NCBI GenBank assembly: GCA_021151665.1 | Contig: JAGKWW010000026.1 | Span: forward strand, 1 to 41,684 | Length of the DNA: 41,684 bases | Direction: 5' to 3' | From: Flavobacteriaceae bacterium | Lineage (GTDB): Bacteria; Bacteroidota; Bacteroidia; Flavobacteriales; Flavobacteriaceae | Part shown: positions 24,801-33,260 of the stretch, one piece after another | How the letters are laid out: each line of letters begins with the position of its first letter | Numbering within the stretch: position 1 is the stretch's first letter | Notes under the pieces: generated by a model | Database searches by the model: none | What the model saw: only the letters and a program-made list of their open reading frames with translations | Told to the model about the DNA's origin: nothing | Translations under genes and position numbers: made by a program

Positions 24801-27394
24801 GCATAAACTTCGGTACCGCAGCATTATACCACCGGGCTTCGTCAACAGCGGATATCGCCAAACTCATTCTGAAAAACAATATTCTCATTAACCGGTCATC
24901 CTACACAGGTTCGGGATTTACGGCGGCAATATGGCGGTCTAACCCTGTGCTAAGCAACTATGATGCATCGTCTAATAATAACCTGCTGTATGCCGGTACG
25001 CCTGGGACCAAAAACCTGATTCTATACAACAACGGTAATGCCTCCGCTAACGACCAGACCATTGCAGCATTTAAAACAAGGCTTACCCCGGCAGAGAGCA
25101 ACTCTCTTACCGAAAACACTACATTTGCATCCTTGGACGGCGCCAACACAGCGTTTCTGCATATCGCGGCCGGCACTGCAAGCCTTGCCGAAAGCAACGG
25201 AGCTGCGATAGGTGGGCTGGAAGCCGATATTGACGGGGACGTTCGTGACGAGAGCTTCCCGGACATCGGTGCTGATGAATTTGAGGGAGCAGCACCTACG
25301 CTAAGCGCCCTGAGTATCGATGAATTTTGCAGTACCGCTGCGGGGCAATCCGTTATCATTACAGGTACAAATCTCAACCTGATAAAATCAGTAACTTTTG
25401 CGGGGCCGTCGGGCAGGCTTAATGCCCCAATCATATCGCAGTCTGCCACTACTATAACGGTAACAACCCCGGCCGGATTTGTAAGCGGTTCGGTTTACCT
25501 AAATTACGGAGGTTCTTTCCTTACAAGCGATCCGTACTTTATTTATGGGCCGCAGTCGGGCGGCGTGTTGTCGGGCAGTACCAGCGTTTGTCCTTCTAAC
25601 GTGGACACCGTGCTTACCCTTGGCCAACACCATGGGACGATTATAAAGTGGCAAAGATCTTCTGTCCCTGATTTTTCGTCAGGTGTGACGGATATTGCCG
25701 CAACAGCCGAAACCCTCACCGTAACACAGTTAAGCGAGACAACCTATTATCGGGTTGTTGTAAATACCGTTTGCGGCATTACTTATTCTACTACCGCAAC
25801 ACTATCTGTAGTAACCACCACGTGGAACGGCTCATCATGGTCAAACGGACTGCCGGATAGCTCTAAAGCAGTAGTAATTTCTGCACCGATGGTATGTTCT
25901 GCCGATATGGCGGCGTGTACACTTACCGTTACAGGTAATACTGCGGTTACGGTTATGGCTGGAGCCGATATTACCGTTACCGGGAGTGTTACTGTAAACA
26001 ACGGCAGTACGCTCACATTTTTGCCGGCATCAAACCTGCTGCAACTTACCGATGCGGTAAATACCGGCAACATTAATGTTCAGCAATCGTCGGCGGCGCT
26101 TTTCCGGCTTGACTACACGTTATGGAGCAGCCCCGTGACCGGTACGCAAACTCTTCAACAATTTTCGCCTAACACGTCATCTTCACGTTTCTACGCTTAC
26201 AACACGTTAACCAACAATTATTATAGCGTAAATGCTTCAACATCAGTTTTTGGTTCTGGCCGGGGGTACCTTATCCGTATGCCCAACAACTGGGTTGCTT
26301 ACAATGCAGCCAACCCCCTGCCTTCTGTATGGACAGGTACCTTTACAGGAGTACCAACCAACGGCCCGGTAACTGTTAACCTTACTAACGGAGGATCGGC
26401 CACAACACGCTTTAATGCCGTAGGCAATCCTTACCCTTCAGCGATAGATATTGCAGATTTTATTAATGTAAACAGCGCTGCCATGGAAGGAACGGTGTGG
26501 CTTTGGCGAAAAACAAACGACCAGAATAACCCAGTGTCTTATTCTACATGCACATCGGCAGGCTGCACCCGAAATAATGGTTTTACCGGCTATACCGATG
26601 ATTCTGTATTAGAAAAAGGACAGGGCTTTATTGTAAAGCTTAAGCCGGGCAGCACATCGCTTATTTTTAACAATGGCATGCGGCGTGGCGATAACAATGC
26701 ACAGTTTTTCCGCCATGCAGAAAAGGATCGCTATTGGCTTGACATTAGTAGCCAGGATACTTTCTTCACGCAATTACTGGTGGCCCACGTTCCCGGAGGA
26801 AGCAGTGAGTTTGATGAAGGGCTTGACGGAATTTACTTTAATGACAGCCCAACATTTTTAGGAACCATTGCGCAAGACAAGCGCCTATCGGTGGAAGCGC
26901 GGGGCGAATTTGATGTTAAGGACACTGTGCCGCTCTGGTTCTCTGCCGGCACCGCAGGAGAGTTTACAATATCACTCCATAATTCTGAAGGTGTATTTGA
27001 TGGCACACAGCCGATATACCTGAAGGATAAAAATACGGGTGTGACGCATAACCTGCTATCGGGCGGATACAGGTTTTATACCACCCGCGGCGAATTTAGC
27101 AACCGTTTTACAATAGTCTATAAACTAGAAACAGCAAACAACATTTTGGCAAAAAGCGCTAAGGAAGTTGTATTTGCCGCCTTAAATGATAATGGAAAAT
27201 TATCGGTAACCCTTCACGGAGACACGATAGCCTGGGTTACTGCCTACGACCTTACCGGTAAGGAAATTTTGCGGGCCGAAAATGTTGGCCTCTCAACCTA
27301 CACGTCGGGCCGGATGGATATGCAACATCAGGTGCTTTTTGTAAAAGTAATGGGCACCAGCGGTTCTTCTTACACAAAAAAGATTGTGTTTTAG
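21893..27394 (+). CDS. Giant secreted parallel beta-helix protein with IPT/TIG domain and T9SS type C sorting signal
   Basis: An 1833-residue exported protein. The signal peptide has a long N-region and ends LNA before QVSVSGALSG. Residues about 40-1120 are degenerate right-handed beta-helix repeats rich in Asn, Gly, Thr and Ser (recurring ISGN, YNNT, TITNN). The helix closes with DIGADEF near 1124, followed by an IPT/TIG immunoglobulin-like domain (about 1133-1210), an Ig-like domain (about 1222-1306), a region starting TWNGSSWSNGLPD (about 1310) and a later domain from about 1410. The last 75 residues (from about 1759, ending HQVLFVKV and YTKKIVF) match the T9SS type C sorting domain known from Flavobacterium. 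The protein is probably an adhesin, or possibly a polysaccharide-binding or cleaving beta-helix; I see no catalytic motif. Confidence 0.9.
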   Translation: MLNKFRHFMRCLHPKWIDCNAILLALFAFTLQLNAQVSVSGALSGNGSYTSLRLAFNAINAGNQTNSDILITITGNTTETSVAALNSGTWHSLVIKPQGDRVISGNLITALVSLNGADNVLIDGLNAGGNSLTIANSGNSTSWGNCTLLLTNGAVYNTIKNCTLKGNTQSGSMGVVFINAGASAANNHNTITACAITPESAASPPVSGIVIRGTSAMPDTYTTISDNLISDFFSEGAGSSGISTVYAENLAITGNRIFQTTPRNGNTINSLIIHRGINVGASANTGHTISGNIVGYANSLGTGKTIYNSIYQMNFRGIEIAPGTATSGSISVLNNEVAGIETSNNYTGVNFIGLYISSGINYDVRGNIIGSITANNSIVFSSTLTNRYIGGLYVTCSGAATISGNLIGGISTAGSADIAYNINGIQTTGTGNYIVSGNTIGSPSLSNSIVSGTAGVTINNTGTIYGINVAGAGAVATVTNNVIQNMAAYSEKNPQLRPIRVGGGSTVTINGNIIADITTTGTGSVTGIQNVATALNTDISGNLLRKIYVDSGNYYGVTNSGNVTGTVTISGNLFGDDSAPSAIFSGGGAPNIYLINTSSSVIHAALNITGNDFRSIQAPDNAGNYQYFVYNSAQSYIQNISDNTFTNITVNNSKGGVLLRNDVNLPAGSVQTISNNRNVGPMTKTGAGSFYLYFSVYSNAVSTAAAIHSNNNFSNISIPDSAIMYGWYANNNGSAVKQVYGNTFSNWSLGSATNYVLQMNAFGSGSYIRQNTITNIVSLGPFSAIVLGTNGAAGDLHVDHNIFNTISSATGALSIINTYSNSPGIFIHDNQLNSISSTAAGSYAVSPILLSAGTGSCSVYNNILSGITHTGTGSALINGISVTGGTTSLIYANKISNMSLTGTTTTGQVSGINIAGGTNTSVYNNSIGGLTAPNGSNVLSVMGLKISGASTATTCNVYNNTVYLDASSTGINFGTAALYHRASSTADIAKLILKNNILINRSSYTGSGFTAAIWRSNPVLSNYDASSNNNLLYAGTPGTKNLILYNNGNASANDQTIAAFKTRLTPAESNSLTENTTFASLDGANTAFLHIAAGTASLAESNGAAIGGLEADIDGDVRDESFPDIGADEFEGAAPTLSALSIDEFCSTAAGQSVIITGTNLNLIKSVTFAGPSGRLNAPIISQSATTITVTTPAGFVSGSVYLNYGGSFLTSDPYFIYGPQSGGVLSGSTSVCPSNVDTVLTLGQHHGTIIKWQRSSVPDFSSGVTDIAATAETLTVTQLSETTYYRVVVNTVCGITYSTTATLSVVTTTWNGSSWSNGLPDSSKAVVISAPMVCSADMAACTLTVTGNTAVTVMAGADITVTGSVTVNNGSTLTFLPASNLLQLTDAVNTGNINVQQSSAALFRLDYTLWSSPVTGTQTLQQFSPNTSSSRFYAYNTLTNNYYSVNASTSVFGSGRGYLIRMPNNWVAYNAANPLPSVWTGTFTGVPTNGPVTVNLTNGGSATTRFNAVGNPYPSAIDIADFINVNSAAMEGTVWLWRKTNDQNNPVSYSTCTSAGCTRNNGFTGYTDDSVLEKGQGFIVKLKPGSTSLIFNNGMRRGDNNAQFFRHAEKDRYWLDISSQDTFFTQLLVAHVPGGSSEFDEGLDGIYFNDSPTFLGTIAQDKRLSVEARGEFDVKDTVPLWFSAGTAGEFTISLHNSEGVFDGTQPIYLKDKNTGVTHNLLSGGYRFYTTRGEFSNRFTIVYKLETANNILAKSAKEVVFAALNDNGKLSVTLHGDTIAWVTAYDLTGKEILRAENVGLSTYTSGRMDMQHQVLFVKVMGTSGSSYTKKIVF

Positions 27395-27415
27395 CACGTT
27401 AAATACTTATTGATT

Positions 27416-27446
27416 AAAAGCCCCTGCTACTCTGTCAGGGGCTTTT
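27416..27446. terminator. Strong intrinsic terminator after the giant T9SS gene
   Basis: Perfect 11-base-pair stem AAAAGCCCCTG / CAGGGGCTTTT (27416-27426, 27436-27446) with a nine-base loop and T-rich sequence after it. Confidence 0.92.
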
Positions 27447-27478
27447 GTTTTACGGGCGCTAATTTAGTACTATCTTTG
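27445..27478 (+). promoter_or_regulatory. Promoter of the DEAD-box helicase gene
   Basis: TATCTTTG at 27471-27478 is an exact -7 consensus, with TTG at 27445-27447 giving a long 23-base spacer. It overlaps the end of the preceding terminator and lies 23 bases before the ATG. Confidence 0.6.
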
Positions 27479-27501
27479 CGGCTAATTCAATCCCGAACTG
27501 T

Positions 27502-28848
27502 ATGTCCACATTTGCCGACCTCGACTTGCCAAAATCATTGCAGAAAGCTATAGACGATCTTGGCTATACTACCCCTACCCCAATTCAGCTCAGGGCTATG
27601 CCGGTAATATCGTCAGGGCGCGACATGATGGGCATTGCGCAAACAGGTACGGGCAAAACGTATGCTTACCTGCTGCCTATCCTGAAGCAGTGGAAATTTA
27701 TGAATACCGATACGCCAAGGGTGCTTATTATTGTGCCGACACGCGAACTGGTAGTTCAGGTTGCCGAGGAGGTGGAAAAGCTTACAAAGTATATGTCGGT
27801 AAGGACATTGGGCATTTATGGCGGCGTAAACATCAACACTCAAAAAAACCTGGTGTATGAGGGAGTAGACATTTTAGTAGGTACTCCGGGCCGCGTTATG
27901 GACCTGGCATTAGATGGCGTTATCCGTTTTGATGCACTGCAAAAGCTTGTTATTGATGAGTTTGACGAAATATTGAATCTCGGATTCCGTTTCCAGGTGA
28001 CATCCATACTTACCATGCTCAAGGGCAAGCGCCAGAACATCCTGTTTTCGGCTACAATGACGGATGAAGTGGACGAAATGCTTGATGAATATTTTGAGCT
28101 GCCCGAAGAGGTTTCGCTCGCTGCATCGGGTACACCACTTGAAAAAATAACGCAATTGGGGTATAGAGTTCCTAATTTCCTCACCAAGGTAAACCTGCTC
28201 GAGCATTTGCTGGAAGATGAGAAGATGGAACGCGTACTTGTATTTGTAAATAATAAGAAGACCGCCGATATCCTTATGGAGCGCCTGGATGAGAACCGGC
28301 CCGGGCAGTTCGGCGTAATCCATTCCAATAAATCGCAGAATTACAGGCTTAATACTATGGCAACTTTCCAGGAAGGCGGCCTGCGTGGCATTGTTACCAC
28401 CGACGTTATGGCGCGCGGGCTTGACATTTCGGATATTACCCATGTTATCAATATGGAGTTCCCCGAAGTGCCTGAGCAGTACATACACCGCATAGGGCGC
28501 ACCGGCCGTGCCGATAAAGAGGGAACAGCGATCAGTTTCATTTCACCTCGCGAAGAAGAGCAACAGATAGAAGCCGAGATGCTGATGGAAAAGGAAATTG
28601 GATTTATTGATTTTCCTGAAAGTGTACCTGTGGCCGAAAAGCTTCTTGAATTTGAGAAGGATAAAAAGAAGATAAAATTCCTCCTGAAAAGGCCAAAGCT
28701 GGAAGGCGGCGGTGCTTTTCATGATAAAAAGGAAAAAAATAAAAAGGTGAACCTTGGCGGGCCCGGCAGGCGCACCCCACGCAAAACCGAACCACGCAAC
28801 CGTGCTGTTGAAGCCAAGCGCGCCGGAAAGAAGAAAAAAGGGAAATAA
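27502..28848 (+). CDS. DEAD-box family ATP-dependent RNA helicase (DEFD variant)
   Basis: A 448-residue RNA helicase with all core motifs: Q motif PTPIQ (26-30), AQTGTGKT (46-53), PTREL (79-83), TPGR (128-131), motif II DEFD at 152-155, SAT, TDVMARGLDI and HRIGRTGR. Motif II reads DEFD instead of DEAD; both acidic residues and the last Asp are kept, so ATPase activity is expected. The last 35 or so residues are a Lys/Arg-rich tail for RNA binding. It probably acts in ribosome assembly, mRNA turnover or cold adaptation. Its stop codon abuts the stop codon of the convergent lactonase gene with no base between. Confidence 0.95.
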   Translation: MSTFADLDLPKSLQKAIDDLGYTTPTPIQLRAMPVISSGRDMMGIAQTGTGKTYAYLLPILKQWKFMNTDTPRVLIIVPTRELVVQVAEEVEKLTKYMSVRTLGIYGGVNINTQKNLVYEGVDILVGTPGRVMDLALDGVIRFDALQKLVIDEFDEILNLGFRFQVTSILTMLKGKRQNILFSATMTDEVDEMLDEYFELPEEVSLAASGTPLEKITQLGYRVPNFLTKVNLLEHLLEDEKMERVLVFVNNKKTADILMERLDENRPGQFGVIHSNKSQNYRLNTMATFQEGGLRGIVTTDVMARGLDISDITHVINMEFPEVPEQYIHRIGRTGRADKEGTAISFISPREEEQQIEAEMLMEKEIGFIDFPESVPVAEKLLEFEKDKKKIKFLLKRPKLEGGGAFHDKKEKNKKVNLGGPGRRTPRKTEPRNRAVEAKRAGKKKKGK

Positions 28849-29955
28849 TTATTTCGCGTCGGTAAACACCAGGCACACAGGGGCGCAAAGGTCAATCCGC
28901 TTGCAGGTATCTTCAAGCATTCCGGTAGTCTTGTTGCGTTTAAAGATGGTCACGTTGTTGCTTTTCTGGTGGCCTATCAATACATAGTTATCTTTGGGAT
29001 CTATCGCAAAATTACGCGGGCTGTCGCCATCGGTAAGCAGTTGCTGTACCATGTTTACCATACCATTGGCGTGAACCCGGAAAGCGGTTATGGTGTTGGC
29101 ATCTCCCCTGTTGGTAGTATAAAGATATTTGCCATCGCGCGAGAAGTGAATATCCCCTGCACCGATTTTACCTGTAAAATCGGCAGCTACGGTAGACAGT
29201 TCCTGTATCTTCTCTACTTTTTCATTAATGTAGCTATAAGCGACAAGGCTCGCATCGAGTTCATTCAGGACGTAAAAGAAAATGCCGTTAGGATGAAACG
29301 CAAGATGCCTTGGCCCACTGCCCGGCTTCGCATCAATAATACTTTTCAACACCAGTGTTTTGCTTCCTCCATCCGGATTATAACTGTAGATGTACGTTTT
29401 ATCTTCACCAAGGTCGTTGCAGAAAATATGCTTTTTATCGGGCGAGAAATAAACCATGTGCACGTGCGCAGCTTCCTGTCGCTGAGGGTCGACACTCTTC
29501 CCACTGTGTTTTATCACCTGTTTGGCATCGGTAAGCCCGCCATTTGCGTTTTTGCCAAATACGGCTATAGAGCCTCCCGAATAATTGGCAACAATCACAT
29601 TTTTACTGTCGTTGATGATGTAGCACGGGTCGTCGCCTTTAGAATCTTTGCGGTTGATAGCCTCAATTTTTCCTGTGGCGGCATTGAATTTAAAAGCGCT
29701 TACCTCACTGTCCTTTCCATTTTCATTTACGCTGTATATAAACTTTTTATCAGGCGAAACAGTAAGGAAACTCGGGCTTACCACGTTGGATGAGCTCGCC
29801 TTTAGCTTTACATCTGCTGTGGTAGCATTAAAATCATACACATAGATGCCGTTGCTCTGACAGCTATTGGTGTATGTACCAATAACAAGGTTATAATTTT
29901 CTTGCGCTGTTGCTGTCATCATGCCTGCAAATAGTAAAAGTCCCGCTAATTTCAT
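28849..29955 (-). CDS. Exported lactonase-family beta-propeller (6-phosphogluconolactonase type)
   Basis: A 368-residue seven-bladed beta-propeller of the lactonase family (PF10282). Family segments include VIGTYTNSCQSNGIYVYDF at the start of the mature protein, GSGPRHLAFHPNG and GDSPRNFAIDP. The signal peptide (ending TATA before QEN) puts it in the periplasm or outside, so it is unlikely to act in the cytoplasmic pentose phosphate pathway; the substrate is unknown. I start at ATG 29955. The open frame extends to 30087, but that extension overlaps the divergent BatA gene and precedes the promoter. Confidence 0.9.
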   Translation of the reverse strand: MKLAGLLLFAGMMTATAQENYNLVIGTYTNSCQSNGIYVYDFNATTADVKLKASSSNVVSPSFLTVSPDKKFIYSVNENGKDSEVSAFKFNAATGKIEAINRKDSKGDDPCYIINDSKNVIVANYSGGSIAVFGKNANGGLTDAKQVIKHSGKSVDPQRQEAAHVHMVYFSPDKKHIFCNDLGEDKTYIYSYNPDGGSKTLVLKSIIDAKPGSGPRHLAFHPNGIFFYVLNELDASLVAYSYINEKVEKIQELSTVAADFTGKIGAGDIHFSRDGKYLYTTNRGDANTITAFRVHANGMVNMVQQLLTDGDSPRNFAIDPKDNYVLIGHQKSNNVTIFKRNKTTGMLEDTCKRIDLCAPVCLVFTDAK

Positions 29956-29975
29956 CCTGTGCAATTTAGTAATCG

Positions 29976-29983
29976 CAAATGTA
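29976..29983 (-). promoter_or_regulatory. -7 element of the lactonase gene
   Basis: Minus strand TACATTTG, an exact TAnnTTTG match, 20 bases before the ATG at 29955. The -33 region has only a weak TTC. It supports the downstream start choice. Confidence 0.5.
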
Positions 29984-30048
29984 AAGTATTTAAATGTTAT
30001 GTGAAATTTATGGGCTCGTACCCGCGTTAGGTTTAGGAATAAAATTTG

Positions 30049-30056
30049 TATTTTTG
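30049..30056 (+). promoter_or_regulatory. -7 element of the BatA operon
   Basis: TATTTTTG, an exact TAnnTTTG match, 16 bases before the ATG at 30073. The -33 element is poor. Confidence 0.5.
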
Positions 30057-30072
30057 ACAAACTTTCATCAGG

Positions 30073-32001
30073 ATGCAGTTTAAACACCCGGCAATTTTAT
30101 ACTTCCTTTTTTTACTGGTTATCCCCATTATTGTCCACCTTTTTCAACTGCGCCGTTTCAAAAAAGAATATTTTACCAACGTACGCTTTTTAAAAGAGCT
30201 CAGCATACAGACCCGCAAAAGTTCGGTTATTAAAAAGTGGCTGCTGCTGGCTACCAGGCTGTTGCTGCTTGCCTGCCTTATCGTTGCCTTTGCCCAACCC
30301 TATTTTGAGGCGAAAGACAGCACCAATAAAAGCAATGAGCTGGTAATACTGCTCGACAATTCCTTTTCTATGCAGGCCAAGGGCAGCAAGGGCGAACTGA
30401 TGCGCCGCGCCGTGCAGGACCTACTCGAAAACATTCCTGCTGAACAGCAATTCTCACTGCTGACACCAACCGAATCTTTTTGGGATACTGATATCAGGTC
30501 GATACAAAAAGACCTCCAAAACCTGAAGTACAGTGCTGTGCCCTTCCGGCCCGGTTTCCTTATGGCGCAGGCAAAGGCACACAGCCCACACATTGGCAAA
30601 GATGTCGTAGTTATCACCGATGCCGTTAGTCTTGACCCGAAAGACATGACCGGCCTTGACCCTAAATCACCCACCTATTTTATAATCCCTGAAGCCGAAA
30701 ATCGCAGCAATATCTCTGTTGACAGCGTATATGTGTCGCAGGTTATGGATAACTTTTACGAAATAAAGGCAGGGTTGCGAAGGTACGGTGATAGTGAAGA
30801 TGATATTTCTGTAGCATTATACAACGGCAGTAAACTGACAGCGAAGACACTGCTAAAATTTAAAACCGATAAAGAGACCGTTGCGTTTACTATTCCTAAA
30901 AAAGACTTCAACGGTTATATTTCCGTATCGGACAATAGCTTGGGATATGATAACAATTATTATTTCAGCATTTCCCAACCGAAAAAAGCTAATGTTATTG
31001 CTATCGGCGAAGCGGTAAAGAACGAGTTCCTGACAAGAATTTATACGGGTGATGAGTTTGTATTTTCGCAATCTGAACTTAGGGCGCTTGATTACAATGC
31101 GCTGGAAAAACAGGATGCGATTATCCTGAACGAGCTGAAAGATATTCCACAATCACTTGTTACCACACTCAAGGCTTTCTATGCGAAGGGAGGAAACATT
31201 GTACTAATCCCTGCAAAGGATGCAGCTTCGGCCAACCTGAATAACCTGACGGGAGCACTCGGCGGGCCAACATTCAGCGGCCCCGTAGCGGCAGAACATC
31301 AGATCATAAAGATCGCATTCAGCCATCCGCTTTATCGCACCGTTTTCGAGAAGACTACTAATAATTTCCAGTACCCAAAAACCGGCAGCGGGTTTACCTT
31401 GTCGGGCACCGGGCTACCGGTACTTACTTACGATGACCAAAGCCCGTTCCTGAGTTCTGTAACCAACAGGCTGGGCAATCTCTATACGTTTGCGGCAGCG
31501 TTAAATAAAACGAACAGCAACTTTCAGAATTCACCGCTAATTGTCCCGACGTTCTATAATATGGGGCTTAACAATTCTAAAACGGGAATCTCGGCTTTTA
31601 CCATTGGTGAAAATCAGGGAATGGTACTGGATGCTGCGCTTGGCAAGGACGAAGTGCTGACGGTTAAAAACACGAAGTCTGATTTTATTCCTATGCAGCA
31701 GCTCCTCGATAATAAGGTTAAAATTTCCTTTGGAGATTTCCCGGAGGAAGCAGGAAACTATTCAATTTTCAGGAAAGACCAAAAACTCGCCGATGCCGGC
31801 TTTAATTACGCCCGTACCGAAAGTGACCTGAATCTGGTCAATAAGGCAGCGGCGTCAGATTACACCACAGTAAATTCTGTAGAAACTGTGCTAAGCGATA
31901 TAAAATCACAGCGTACCGCCAATGAATTGTGGAAATGGTTCCTCATTGGAACGCTGCTTTTCCTTATAACAGAACTTCTGATACAAAAATTTGTAAAATG
32001 A
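30073..32001 (+). CDS. BatA-domain membrane protein with von Willebrand A-like domain
   Basis: A 642-residue inner-membrane protein. The N-terminal BatA module (residues 1-78) has two membrane helices (about 8-25 and 55-76) around the RRFKKEYFTNVRFLKEL motif. A von Willebrand A-like domain follows with an intact first MIDAS motif, D95-x-S97-x-S99, for metal-dependent binding. A single membrane helix closes the protein (about 622-638). Proteins with this architecture are common in Bacteroidota and are thought to assemble periplasmic complexes; no enzymatic role is known. It overlaps the next gene by four bases (ATGA), leading a five-gene operon to 34680. Confidence 0.88.
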   Translation: MQFKHPAILYFLFLLVIPIIVHLFQLRRFKKEYFTNVRFLKELSIQTRKSSVIKKWLLLATRLLLLACLIVAFAQPYFEAKDSTNKSNELVILLDNSFSMQAKGSKGELMRRAVQDLLENIPAEQQFSLLTPTESFWDTDIRSIQKDLQNLKYSAVPFRPGFLMAQAKAHSPHIGKDVVVITDAVSLDPKDMTGLDPKSPTYFIIPEAENRSNISVDSVYVSQVMDNFYEIKAGLRRYGDSEDDISVALYNGSKLTAKTLLKFKTDKETVAFTIPKKDFNGYISVSDNSLGYDNNYYFSISQPKKANVIAIGEAVKNEFLTRIYTGDEFVFSQSELRALDYNALEKQDAIILNELKDIPQSLVTTLKAFYAKGGNIVLIPAKDAASANLNNLTGALGGPTFSGPVAAEHQIIKIAFSHPLYRTVFEKTTNNFQYPKTGSGFTLSGTGLPVLTYDDQSPFLSSVTNRLGNLYTFAAALNKTNSNFQNSPLIVPTFYNMGLNNSKTGISAFTIGENQGMVLDAALGKDEVLTVKNTKSDFIPMQQLLDNKVKISFGDFPEEAGNYSIFRKDQKLADAGFNYARTESDLNLVNKAAASDYTTVNSVETVLSDIKSQRTANELWKWFLIGTLLFLITELLIQKFVK

Positions 32002-33260
32002 ACCTGATTTTCAAGAACGCAACGATCATCGACAAAGAAAGTCCGTTTCACAATACGGCAGTAGATATCGTTGTCGAGAACGGAGTAATAAAACAAATCG
32101 GTAATGCCCTTTCGGTTCCTGACGGATTTGATGTGGTACAGGATGAAGGCCTTTGCCTCTCTCAGGGATGGTTTGATACATCAGTATCGTTCGGTGAGCC
32201 CGGCTATGAAGAACGTGAGACCATTGCCAACGGACTTACAATAGCCGCCATGAGCGGATTTACAGGAGTTGCGTTACAGCCATCCGCCATTCCCGTTGCC
32301 GATGACCAATCGGGTATTTTATTCGCAAAAAATAAGGCTGCAGGCCACGCGACAGACCTTTATCCTATTGGTGCGCTGACCAAAGGAAGCGAAGGGAAAG
32401 ATATGGCGGAACTTTTCGATATGAAGCAGGCCGGCGCTGTAGCATTTGGCGATTACAACAAGGCAATGGCCGATGCCAACCTGCTGAAAATCGCGCTGCA
32501 ATATGTACAGGATTTTGACGGACTGGTTATTGCATTTGCCCAGGATGATAAAATAAAAGGCAAAGGTGTGGTTCATGAAGGCGAGGTAAGCACACTGTTA
32601 GGCCTTAAAGGCATTCCGGCGCTGGCAGAAGAACTACAGGTGGCTCGTAACCTATACCTGCTCGAGTACACCGGAGGAAAGCTGCACATCCCTACTATCT
32701 CGACCGAAGGTTCTGTACAGCTGATCCGCGAAGCAAAAGCCAAAGGGCTACAGGTTACCTGCAGTGTAGCCGTACACCACCTGGCGCTAACGGATGATGT
32801 CCTTACAGGTTTTGACAGCCGCTATAAGGTAATGCCGCCGCTAAGGCCTGAGGCTACCCGGCAGGTTTTGCTTGAGGCTGTAGCCGATGATACGATAGAT
32901 TGCATTACGACTGACCATAACCCAATTGATATAGAGAACAAAAAGCTGGAGTTTGATCTGGCTAAAGACGGAACCATAGGCCTTGAAAGCGCCTTTGGGA
33001 TATTGAACACCTTGCTCCCACCCGATGTGATCATCGAAAAACTGACAGCGGGCAGGAAAATATTTGGCTTGCCGGAAAATAAAATTGAGGTAGGAAGCCA
33101 GGCTTCTTTCTCACTTTTCACTTTAACCGGGGAGTCAACATTTACAAAAGACAATATTCAATCCAAATCTAAAAACTCCGCTTTCCTTGGCCAAAATACG
33201 AAAGGACGGGCACTCGGAATTTACAATAATGGCAAACTTGTTTTAAATAAGACGATATGA
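31998..33260 (+). CDS. Dihydroorotase-like amidohydrolase lacking key metal ligands
   Basis: A 420-residue member of the dihydroorotase/amidohydrolase fold. Where active enzymes have D-x-H-x-H-F-R-E-P-G, this protein has D60-T-S62-V-S64-F-G-E-P-G, so both metal-binding histidines and the substrate-binding Arg are gone. The HxxH-V-S-T segment reads HIPTIST, losing another His. It keeps the HH pair at 260-261 and D306 in TTDHNP. It is therefore doubtful as an enzyme and may be a structural or partner subunit, as known for the non-catalytic PyrC-prime that supports aspartate transcarbamoylase in pseudomonads. I start at ATG 31998 (overlap ATGA with batA), not at the TTG at 31929 inside batA. Confidence 0.85.
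   Translation: MNLIFKNATIIDKESPFHNTAVDIVVENGVIKQIGNALSVPDGFDVVQDEGLCLSQGWFDTSVSFGEPGYEERETIANGLTIAAMSGFTGVALQPSAIPVADDQSGILFAKNKAAGHATDLYPIGALTKGSEGKDMAELFDMKQAGAVAFGDYNKAMADANLLKIALQYVQDFDGLVIAFAQDDKIKGKGVVHEGEVSTLLGLKGIPALAEELQVARNLYLLEYTGGKLHIPTISTEGSVQLIREAKAKGLQVTCSVAVHHLALTDDVLTGFDSRYKVMPPLRPEATRQVLLEAVADDTIDCITTDHNPIDIENKKLEFDLAKDGTIGLESAFGILNTLLPPDVIIEKLTAGRKIFGLPENKIEVGSQASFSLFTLTGESTFTKDNIQSKSKNSAFLGQNTKGRALGIYNNGKLVLNKTI

Noticed and set aside
21893..25300. Repetitive coding sequence considered as tandem DNA repeat or CRISPR-like array
   Set aside because: The repetition is at the protein level (beta-helix rungs) with diverged codons; there are no regular identical repeats or spacers.
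24958..25449. 163-codon open frame antisense within the giant T9SS gene
   Set aside because: A shadow of the Ser/Thr/Asn-rich beta-helix coding sequence.
28969..29793. 274-codon open frame antisense to the lactonase gene
   Set aside because: The lactonase propeller is well supported and this frame has no family pattern.
30073..30087. N-terminal extension of the lactonase into the BatA gene
   Set aside because: It would lie upstream of the lactonase promoter and bury the signal peptide; the ATG at 29955 gives a clean signal sequence.
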